Program-made: the position numbers and the translations under genes
Assembly: GCA_003142185.1 (NCBI GenBank)
Contig: PLOR01000062.1
Span: forward strand, 1-34,813
DNA: 34,813 bases
Direction of reading: 5' to 3'
Source of the DNA: Bryobacterales bacterium
GTDB lineage: Bacteria > Acidobacteriota > Terriglobia > Bryobacterales > Bryobacteraceae
Notes under the pieces: model-generated
The model's input: only the letters and a program-made list of their open reading frames with translations
Told to the model about the DNA's origin: nothing
The model's database searches: none
Shown: positions 22,683-29,898 of the stretch, one piece after another
Layout of the letters: each line of letters starts with the position of its first letter
How positions within the stretch are numbered: the first letter of the stretch is position 1

Positions 22683-25600
22683 CTACCCGCCCTCGAAGCC
22701 GAAGAAGACATCCAGCCGCTGGACCGCTCCACTCCGCTCGAATATCGCCGCACTGATTCCCGCGTCGAGCTCAAGCCCTTCCACGATATTCCTGGAGCCG
22801 TCGGCGCGCGTGATCTCGATCCTCTGCGGCCCCGATCGATGGGCCACCACCGGCGTCTGGCAGGTGGTGAACGCCATCGTGCCGGGATCGAGATCCAGGC
22901 TGCGCTCCTCGCCGTCGAGATCGTAAAAGTGGAACGTCCTCAAGGGGACAGACTTCTCTGTCCCAAGGCGCCGCCTTTGCGCCGCGTGGACAGAGCGGTC
23001 TGTCCCCGGCCCCACGAGGAACTCGCCGCGGCTGACCAGGTCACGGCGGAAACTGAGCCGCCCGTCTTTGACCGCGACCCCCATCTCGCCGAGCCGCGTG
23101 ATGAGATCTTCCTTCACCTGACCGGTCATCCCAGGCTGCTGCACTCCCGCAAAACCGGGCGTGTGGGAGTAGGGATCGGTCGGAATGGCGCCGTATAGTT
23201 CCGGCGGCTTGTGGACGCCGATGCCTTCGCGGATTTCGTGGTAGTGGCTTCTCAGGCGCTCGACTAACTCGGCGTCCTCGCCCGCGCACCCTGCCCGGTC
23301 CAGCCCTTCCTGCACCGCCAGCAGCAGCTTCGAAACCATGTGCCAGTAAATGCAGCCGAGCCCCTCGTATTTATAGAACGTGCCCGAGCGGCCGGTGAAC
23401 GACTGGTGATCGAACACCTCCTCATATAACGCGAGAATCTGCGCGTTCTCCTCATCCGGCAGGCTGAGGCCGGCCAGCGCCTCCTTCAGCAGCCCGGAGT
23501 TCCGGAAGGCCGCGTTGAAGTGAGCCACGCCATTCGTATCCTGAATCACGATGCGCCGGTCATCGCGTTCGATCATCGCGGCCAACGCCTTCGACTTCGC
23601 GATGGCCTCAGCCGGAATATTGTTCTTCTCGAAAAAGCCCGGCAGCTTGCGGTCCGGATAAAGGACGTAGCTGTTCTGGTCGGCACGGTAAAGCGGGCTG
23701 CTGCGCAGCGCGTCAAGCAGCAATACCGATTCCTGCGTACCGAGCGCGCCCGAGCTCAGCACCGCCATCTGGCCTTCCAGCATCTCGTAAAGGCGGCGAA
23801 TCACGATGCCGTCGCCCGCAACCTTCATCAGGTTGTAGGCGTGATAGAGGCCGTCCGCCCGCCGGTTGGCGCGAATCGAGTGGTCGATGTGCCGCAGCGC
23901 CACGTCGCAGAAGGCGCCGATCTCCGCGACGCTCAGCCGCGTCTGCCGTCCGGAAAACCCGTGCGCGTAAAGCCCGGCCCGGTAGTCGCTCCCCACGTTG
24001 CCCAGATCGTCAAGAACTCGCTTGCGGTCCCGGTCCGAAATCGGTCCGCCGAGCAGGCCCGCGTGCCGTTCCAGGGCTTCCGCCACGCGGCGAAAAGCCT
24101 CGGCGACTTCCGCGGAAACCTCGACCTCCGGCGCTTCCAAACCGCCGAAAATCCCCCAGCAGAAGGACAAGAACCGCCGCAGAAAGTAGAGCGTCACCAT
24201 CGAGACGCCGGAGCCCACCAGCGCATTGTTGGCGTCGTTCCACTCCGGCCGCTGCGTGTTCATCCACAAGCCGGCTTCGGGGATGTAGTTGAACAGCCGC
24301 GCCAGCACCAGCACCAGCAACTTCTCGGCCAGGTTCACGCGATACGGCGCGCCGTCCGCGCCCGGCAGAGCCTTTCCGTCCGCGCCCATCGCTTCCGCCC
24401 TCTGGCGGATCTCGCGATCCAGAGCGAAATCGAAGTCGATCGTGTTGCGCGGATCTTCGAGCAGCGCGCTGTACGGCTTGATGCGATACGGAACGTTGGC
24501 GTAGGTGAACACGCGTCGCGTCAGCAGCCCCGCCACGGCGCCGGGATGGTAGCGCGCCGAAACTTCCAGCAACTTCAAGAGGTAGATCACCTGGTGATCG
24601 CCCCAATAGCCGATGTAAGACCACGCGTCGTGCGGGTCCAGCACCTCCCAGTCGAAGCCGTCGCGCATGATGCGATATGGGTTGTAGCCATCGGCGGTGG
24701 AGGCGCCGGCAAACTTGAAGATCATGCTCTCGACGTAACCGGGAAACGACAGCGCCAGCGCTTCCCAGTTCTGGAAAATGTCGCGCCAGTTGCCTTGGTA
24801 GTTGAGGATCCTCTCGCCGTGCTCGGACTTCACTTCGATGGCGAAGATGTTCCACGGGCGGCTGGGATCGCCGTGACGCCGGCTGAACGTCAGCGGCAGG
24901 TATTCGTGCGCTAGCCGCTCCAGGTCCGGGTCGTCCTGCCCGCGCGCCAGATCGAGCAGCCGGCTATGCAGCAGCGTCTCCGGCAGCGCATCGAGAAATG
25001 CGGCCTGCCGCCCGGCTAATGCGTGGTTGGCCTTGCCGAGGAACGCCGCGAAGTCGGCGCGGGAAACCGCATACCCGCGATCCGGAATTCCGCCGCGCAT
25101 CACATTGAACAAAGCGTTCGAGAAATGCCGGTCTGAGCTGAGATCGTCGCCGGTAAGTTGGAGACCGTCGGCGGCGGCCACGATGCGAACCAGGTTGCGC
25201 GTGCCGCGCTCGATATCCTCGTCAAGTTTCGACCTCACAGCCGCGACCGTCAGGGAGCGGTCAATGCCAATCGGAGCCGCGACCGTGAAACCAAGCACCG
25301 TGGCGCGGGCCGTCAGGCCTGCTGAGCCGAGAGTCGTCTCGGCTTTTCTTCCCTCCGCGGGGGCGTGATTTTCAACGGAGTTAGCGCTGCCCCCGAACGA
25401 TCCCTCACCGCCAGACTTAAGCAGCCCGACCAAATTCGCCACGCCTGCCGCGTCCTGATCCACCTCCGCCACCAGCGTCCACTCTTTGCGCCCGCCCGCC
25501 CCAAGCACCACCCGCGCGTTGACGAAATACGCACCGCGGCGCCCGCGGATCAGCGTTTCCTCATCCACCGCCTCCCCGCGCCGGAAGCGATCGAGTTGCG

Positions 25601-26384
25601 CCGCGCACAGCAGCCGGCGCGCCGGTTCGAGGCCCTCCGACCAGACCGTAGTCGCGCGCAGCGCCTCGTTCGGCTCGGGCCGGTCGGCTGGAATGGAGCT
25701 GAGCTTGAAGAGACCCAGACCGGTTTCGGAGTCGAGTTCGTTTTCCTTGTAGCCATCCGCCAGCGTGCTGTATTCCATTTGGAACCGGCGCGTGAGGCCG
25801 TGCGGCAAGAGGTTCTGGATGCCGTCCAGTAGATCGATCTCCACCGGCTCCGCTCCCAGGTTCACCAGCGTCGCGCGCCGCACGAAGCCGAAACGGTCGC
25901 TCGTCATCCACGCGCAGGAAAAGGACAGACCGAGATCGTGGTTTACTTCCTCGAATATGATCTTGTTGCTGTAGACGCTCTTCGACAGGCTCCGGGTAAT
26001 GCCATACAGACCTTCGTACCGCTGCGAGAAAGGCTCCCACATCGCGGTATGCCCGGTGCGCCCGCCGCGCGCAACCAGCAGGATGGTCTTGCCGCCGGTC
26101 TGGTCCTGGCTGTCATGGATGCGGTCGTCCGTGTAATAAGGGAACAGCGCGTGGTCGGGATCCCTGCGGCCGGCGGTCAGCGCGCCTGTGCTCGAGACGA
26201 ACATCCAATGATCCGAGTCGCTGACCAGGCTCATCAGGAACGGCGCCATCGCATCGTAGTTGACGATCCGGTAGAAACGCTCGCCGCCAGTCTCGATGGC
26301 CCCGCCCTCCACCGGTGGGGCATGCTTTAGCTTGCCCCCGATGATTAAAGAATTCTGGACCTTGACGTCGCCCAGCACACTCAC
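22683..26384 (-). CDS. Large carbohydrate-active protein, possibly GH94-like
   Basis: A 1233-residue protein, the last gene of a sugar operon. I cannot assign it firmly. Its pattern is that of two-part sugar phosphorylases: an N-terminal beta-rich part (for example WMFVSSTGALTAG, MWEPFSQRYEGLYGI, FVRRATLVNLGAEPVEIDLL) and a C-terminal alpha/alpha-barrel-like part containing RPEWNDANNALVG, which recalls the WND motif near the catalytic Asp of GH94 phosphorylases. No signal peptide, so likely cytoplasmic and acting on imported oligosaccharides. The GTG start overlaps the GH17 stop (GTGA) and follows GGAG. Two dispersed palindromic repeats lie inside it in frame (codons about 345-361 and 1126-1147), adding low-similarity segments. 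Confidence 0.7.
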   Translation of the reverse strand: MSVLGDVKVQNSLIIGGKLKHAPPVEGGAIETGGERFYRIVNYDAMAPFLMSLVSDSDHWMFVSSTGALTAGRRDPDHALFPYYTDDRIHDSQDQTGGKTILLVARGGRTGHTAMWEPFSQRYEGLYGITRSLSKSVYSNKIIFEEVNHDLGLSFSCAWMTSDRFGFVRRATLVNLGAEPVEIDLLDGIQNLLPHGLTRRFQMEYSTLADGYKENELDSETGLGLFKLSSIPADRPEPNEALRATTVWSEGLEPARRLLCAAQLDRFRRGEAVDEETLIRGRRGAYFVNARVVLGAGGRKEWTLVAEVDQDAAGVANLVGLLKSGGEGSFGGSANSVENHAPAEGRKAETTLGSAGLTARATVLGFTVAAPIGIDRSLTVAAVRSKLDEDIERGTRNLVRIVAAADGLQLTGDDLSSDRHFSNALFNVMRGGIPDRGYAVSRADFAAFLGKANHALAGRQAAFLDALPETLLHSRLLDLARGQDDPDLERLAHEYLPLTFSRRHGDPSRPWNIFAIEVKSEHGERILNYQGNWRDIFQNWEALALSFPGYVESMIFKFAGASTADGYNPYRIMRDGFDWEVLDPHDAWSYIGYWGDHQVIYLLKLLEVSARYHPGAVAGLLTRRVFTYANVPYRIKPYSALLEDPRNTIDFDFALDREIRQRAEAMGADGKALPGADGAPYRVNLAEKLLVLVLARLFNYIPEAGLWMNTQRPEWNDANNALVGSGVSMVTLYFLRRFLSFCWGIFGGLEAPEVEVSAEVAEAFRRVAEALERHAGLLGGPISDRDRKRVLDDLGNVGSDYRAGLYAHGFSGRQTRLSVAEIGAFCDVALRHIDHSIRANRRADGLYHAYNLMKVAGDGIVIRRLYEMLEGQMAVLSSGALGTQESVLLLDALRSSPLYRADQNSYVLYPDRKLPGFFEKNNIPAEAIAKSKALAAMIERDDRRIVIQDTNGVAHFNAAFRNSGLLKEALAGLSLPDEENAQILALYEEVFDHQSFTGRSGTFYKYEGLGCIYWHMVSKLLLAVQEGLDRAGCAGEDAELVERLRSHYHEIREGIGVHKPPELYGAIPTDPYSHTPGFAGVQQPGMTGQVKEDLITRLGEMGVAVKDGRLSFRRDLVSRGEFLVGPGTDRSVHAAQRRRLGTEKSVPLRTFHFYDLDGEERSLDLDPGTMAFTTCQTPVVAHRSGPQRIEITRADGSRNIVEGLELDAGISAAIFERSGAVQRLDVFFGFEGG
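22944..23007. repeat. Dispersed palindromic repeat B, copy 2, inside a gene
   Basis: Contains a perfect 8-bp hairpin GGGACAGA/TCTGTCCC (loop CTTC), a GGCGC/GCGCC stem and a perfect 7-bp hairpin GGACAGA/TCTGTCC. Read in the gene it encodes GTDRSVHAAQRRRLGTEKSV without a stop. Confidence 0.85.
25300..25350 (+). repeat. Dispersed palindromic repeat A, copy 2, inside a gene
   Basis: Differs from copy 3 only at the hairpin loop (GTCG for GTCA). It lies opposite to the direction of the gene, so its T-run is on the non-message strand; the gene reads through it in frame (KAETTLGSAGLTARAT). Confidence 0.85.
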
Positions 26385-27364
26385 TGCTTCTCCTTGACTG
26401 CGGGAGCGACCGGCGAATCGTAGCTCGGTGAGGTCGGCCCGGCCGGCATCAGCTCCGGGTACAACGTCTGCATCGCCAGCTTGGCCTTGCGGCCCTCGGA
26501 GAATAGTCCCCAGTGACCCTCCGTCCCGCTGCCCTTCCAGGGCTCGTCAAACGCCTCGAACCAGAACAGCGTCACGTCGTTGGCTTTCGCCCACGCGGTC
26601 AGTTCCTCGTAATAGCGCTTCTGCTTCTTTTCGTCGCCGGCCCGCGGGGCGTGCTGGTTGCCAACGGTGTAGGAAGCCCAGCCCGCTTCGCCGAGAACGA
26701 TGGTTTTCCCCGGATGCGCCTTGCGCACGCTCTCATAGTTCTTAATAGTCGAAGGCATGGCCGTGTCGATGTCCTCGTGGCCCCACATCGGATACGTGTG
26801 CATCACGATGAAATCAACCGCACTCGCCAGTTTCGCATCCGGCTTCTGCCAGTAGAGATAGTCGTCGGCGACCGTGACCGGGCAGCTAACCGCCTTCCTG
26901 ACCTGCGCAACGTACTCGAGCGCTTTTTCCTCGGTCAGTTTGTGATCGGACCAGGTGACCAGAATCTCGTTGCCCACGGCGACCGCCAGCACGATGTCCT
27001 TGTACTCGTTAGCCAGGCGGATTCCCGTCGCCGTCTGCTGCGCGCTCTCGGCTTCGCGGCCCGGCCTGCCGTCCAGCCAAATGCCGAGCAGCACCTTGAG
27101 CCCGATCTTCTCGCGCCGGATCACTTCCAATACGTCCTGCGAGTGTTGATCTCCGCCGTAGAGACGGATGAGAGTCCAGTTCTTCTCCAGGATCTTGAGG
27201 TCTTCGAGAATCTGCGCCTGAGTCGGGAAGCGGTTCAGTTGCGGGTTCTGGCCCGCGCGATAGCCCGAGTAATCGATGCCGTTGCCTTGCCATTTCTGCA
27301 CCGTCAGATCGGCCGCCAGCGCCGAAGACGCCATGGCGAACAGGCAAATCAATGCTCTCTTCAT
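26381..27364 (-). CDS. Secreted GH17 beta-glucanase
   Basis: A 327-residue glycoside hydrolase of family GH17, whose members cut beta-1,3-glucans or transfer glucan chains. It has a signal peptide (MKRALICLFAMASSALAA). The TIM-barrel shows IRLYGGDQ, the acid/base E133 in VAVGNEIL, IVMHTYPMW, the nucleophile E226 in LGEAGWAS and WFEAFDEPWKG. The start overlaps the transporter stop (ATGA) and has AGGTGGAGG upstream. A frame continues upstream to 27847 but it lies within the transporter. Cleavage of beta-glucan outside the cytoplasm and uptake by the neighbouring symporter is the likely logic; endo versus exo action is not resolved. Confidence 0.9.
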   Translation of the reverse strand: MKRALICLFAMASSALAADLTVQKWQGNGIDYSGYRAGQNPQLNRFPTQAQILEDLKILEKNWTLIRLYGGDQHSQDVLEVIRREKIGLKVLLGIWLDGRPGREAESAQQTATGIRLANEYKDIVLAVAVGNEILVTWSDHKLTEEKALEYVAQVRKAVSCPVTVADDYLYWQKPDAKLASAVDFIVMHTYPMWGHEDIDTAMPSTIKNYESVRKAHPGKTIVLGEAGWASYTVGNQHAPRAGDEKKQKRYYEELTAWAKANDVTLFWFEAFDEPWKGSGTEGHWGLFSEGRKAKLAMQTLYPELMPAGPTSPSYDSPVAPAVKEKQ

Positions 27365-28791
27365 GCCTCCACCTCTCCCCGCCGCGCCTTCAGCTCCGCT
27401 TCGATCTTCACCATCAGTGGATCGTCTAGCGGATAGAGCATCATGGTGGCGGCTGCCAATACCAGCAATACGCACGGAATCCAACTCATGGAGAGGATGA
27501 TCCCGTGGAGTGAGCGGCCGGTCTGCTCCACGTTTGCCACATACCCGTAGTAGGCCAGGATAAGGCCGAACATCCATGCGCCGATCGCCACGCCGATCTT
27601 GGTGCTGAAGATGGCTGAGGCAAACACCAGTCCCGTGGTGCGGCGACCGGTGCGCCATTCGGCATGGTCGGCCGTATCCGCGAACATAGCGAAGACCAGC
27701 GGCGAGTTGAACCCGATTATAAAGCTGGAAACGATCTGCAACGCAAAGATGAGCCAGAGATCCGAGGGCCCCGCCAGACAGAAGCCCGCGACGATCAGCC
27801 CTCCAACGCCGATCGCGATCATGAACAGCGGCTTCTTGCCGAACCACTTCGCCATGCGCGACGTGATCGAAACCGCCACCAGAAACGCCAGGCCGTTCGA
27901 GACCAGAAACGCTCCCAACAGATCCTGCCGTTTCAGGAAGTATTTGAAGTAGTAGACCGAGGCCGAACCCTTAATCACGAACGCCGCCAGCACCATCAGC
28001 AGCACGCCGACCAGCACCAGCCACGGCCGGCTGCCGAAGAGGTCGCCCAGATCGCGCTTGATGTCGGAATGCTGCTGCGCAGGCGGGGTGACCCGCTCGC
28101 GGGTGCTGGCGAAGCAGAGCGCCAGCAAGACGACCGCGAGAACGCCGTACAGCACCATGGTGAGCTGCCAGCCGCGCGCGTCGTTACCATTACCAAAGAA
28201 CTTGACTAACCGCAGCGTGAAGAACTGCACGAACACTCCGGCGGTGAAGGCGCCAATGAACCGTATCGAGGAGATGGAGGTCCGCTCCTGCGAGTTCGAC
28301 GTCATCACGCCCATCAACGCGGTGTAGGGAATGTTCACCGCCGTGTAAAGGAACATCAGGAGAGAGTATGTAACGTATGCATAGACCAGCTTGGCGCTGC
28401 CGCCAAGATTGGGCGTGGTGAAGGTTAGCACGCCCGCCACAGCCAACGGGAGGGCGAACCACAAGACATAGGGCCGGAAATGGCCCCAGCGCGTCTTGGT
28501 CCGGTCGGCGATAGCTCCCATCGCCGGATCCGCCACCGCATCCGCGATGCGGGTGACCAGCAGCATGGTGCCCACCGCCGCCGCGGAGATGCCGAAGACG
28601 TCGGTGTAAAAGATCATCAGGAAGAACTCGAACGTCTTCCAATAAAAATTCGAAGCCGCATCTCCCAAGGAGTATCCGATCTTCTCCTTGAGCGAAATGC
28701 GGTCTGCCAACGGAACCTTCTGTGTCGCTGCGCCCACGCCAACCTCCCCGTTCGGCGCCCTGAACATGCGCCAACAAGAGTCTAACGCCAT
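27361..28791 (-). CDS. GPH-family (MelB-like) sugar:cation symporter
   Basis: A 476-residue polytopic transporter of the glycoside-pentoside-hexuronide family within the MFS fold, with about 12 membrane segments. It begins with the family-typical KIGYSLGDAASNFYWKTFEF and carries DAVADPAMGAIADRTKTRWG and a later DHAEWRTGRRTTG. These proteins import oligosaccharides with Na+ or H+. First gene of the operon that continues with GH17 and the 1233-residue protein; the substrate is presumably a glucan fragment. Start uncertain: ATG at 28791 or at 28767, neither with an SD; the frame itself reaches 28857. Confidence 0.88.
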   Translation of the reverse strand: MALDSCWRMFRAPNGEVGVGAATQKVPLADRISLKEKIGYSLGDAASNFYWKTFEFFLMIFYTDVFGISAAAVGTMLLVTRIADAVADPAMGAIADRTKTRWGHFRPYVLWFALPLAVAGVLTFTTPNLGGSAKLVYAYVTYSLLMFLYTAVNIPYTALMGVMTSNSQERTSISSIRFIGAFTAGVFVQFFTLRLVKFFGNGNDARGWQLTMVLYGVLAVVLLALCFASTRERVTPPAQQHSDIKRDLGDLFGSRPWLVLVGVLLMVLAAFVIKGSASVYYFKYFLKRQDLLGAFLVSNGLAFLVAVSITSRMAKWFGKKPLFMIAIGVGGLIVAGFCLAGPSDLWLIFALQIVSSFIIGFNSPLVFAMFADTADHAEWRTGRRTTGLVFASAIFSTKIGVAIGAWMFGLILAYYGYVANVEQTGRSLHGIILSMSWIPCVLLVLAAATMMLYPLDDPLMVKIEAELKARRGEVEA

Positions 28792-29193
28792 TAGAGGATC
28801 TGAATCGATCGGGTGGGGTATGCTTTGCCAACGCCTGCGTGCGGGTGCGGACTTCAAAACGGGGATAAAGACATTGCTGCTCGCCCATTCGCACGGTACT
28901 GCCCCCCGCTGTCGTTCACCGCTTCCGCAAATTCTCTCAAGCCATTGTCCCCACGGGCTTTCGCGCTCTTCAGCACAATCCGGTTATCGCTCCGGCCAGC
29001 CCCATATGCCACAGTGAGATTGGGAAGCAGGCGGCTTGGGACAGCCCGCCTCGTTTCGCTTGGCCACCGGCCCCGTGGGCCCGATCGTGCCCACTTTTTG
29101 CGATCGTTTTTATTGTTTTCAATGACTTAACGCGCCGTTCGTGGGAACACTCGTGCCCACGCACCAGTGGGCGAACCTGGATCTGAAAGGAGG
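28792..29193. other. Non-coding gap upstream of transporter, little recognised
   Basis: About 400 nt between the transporter start and the flavin-reductase gene stop, both on the minus strand. It must hold the promoter of the sugar operon, but I see no clear -35/-10 pair. A palindrome at 29140-29161 is the only distinct structure. Confidence 0.5.
29140..29161. repeat. Palindromic element downstream of flavin-reductase gene
   Basis: CGTGGG ... CCCACG with an inner CAC/GTG pairing and a two-base bulge, giving a stable hairpin 33 nt after the stop at 29194. No T-run. Confidence 0.5.
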
Positions 29194-29730
29194 CTATCTC
29201 ATTTTGGAAGGCAACTGAATCGTCCGGCCGGCAACCATGAAGGCGCCCCTTCCGAGATGATGAATCGTCCGCGGGCGTTTCACCGCGGGGTCGATCCACG
29301 CTTTGATTACTTCCAGGACGAAAAAGCAGTATTTGTTCGTCATCCTCGTATCGACGACCTTGCATTCGAGATTTGCATAGCATTCGTCGATGAGCGGTGC
29401 CTGGATTCGCCGCGCGGCCGTCGGCGTGAGACCAAATGTCGCGAACTTGTCGGTCTTTGCCCCGGACGTGTTCCCGCACCCCACCACCTTCGCCGCCAGC
29501 TTCACGGTCGGAATGTTGATCGCACATTCCTTGGTCGCCTTCAAAATGCCGAACGTGTAATTCCGGTTGCTGACCACGCAACCCACCAGTGGCGGCTCGA
29601 ACTCCATCATCGTGTGCCACGACAAGGTCATGATGTTCGGCCGCCCCTTCCAGGCGGTCGTCAGCAGCACGACCGGCCCCGGCTCGATCAAGCCATAAAC
29701 CTTGGACAAGGGAAGCGCTCTTTTGGCCAT
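29194..29730 (-). CDS. Flavin reductase-like, FMN-binding family protein
   Basis: A 178-residue split-barrel protein of the flavin reductase/flavoredoxin family, which binds FMN and moves electrons. Typical segments are PGPVVLLTTAWKGRPNIMTLSWH near the N-terminus, PPLVGCVVSNRNYTF, ECAINIPTVKLA and ECYANLECKVVDT. No signal peptide. The ATG at 29730 has GAGGT at 7 nt. It has no obvious metabolic link to the surrounding sugar genes. Two cysteines (C85 in GCGNTSG and C116 in DECYANLEC) may matter but are not diagnostic. Confidence 0.86.
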   Translation of the reverse strand: MAKRALPLSKVYGLIEPGPVVLLTTAWKGRPNIMTLSWHTMMEFEPPLVGCVVSNRNYTFGILKATKECAINIPTVKLAAKVVGCGNTSGAKTDKFATFGLTPTAARRIQAPLIDECYANLECKVVDTRMTNKYCFFVLEVIKAWIDPAVKRPRTIHHLGRGAFMVAGRTIQLPSKMR

Positions 29731-29791
29731 TTCGGTACCTCGGATAATCGACGATAGCCTTAATCTCGATAATAGGCCTCAGGACTCGATC

Positions 29792-29842
29792 GTGGCGCGG
29801 GCCGTCAGGCCTGCTGAGCCGAGAGTCATCTCGGCTTTTCTT
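29792..29842 (+). repeat. Dispersed palindromic repeat A, copy 3
   Basis: Contains the perfect GCCGAGA/TCTCGGC hairpin plus TTTTCTT. It lies between the divergent flavin-reductase and GH3 genes, 57 nt before the GH3 start, so it would stop rightward transcription from upstream before GH3's own promoter. Confidence 0.85.
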
Positions 29843-29898
29843 CCCGCCGGACCTATGCGCATGCAACCCGCGCTGTATACCTGCTACGTTGAGCAAAG

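Noticed and set aside
23520-24914. Plus-strand frame of 464 codons opposite the large carbohydrate gene
   Set aside because: Composition and position mark it as a shadow of the 1233-residue minus-strand gene.
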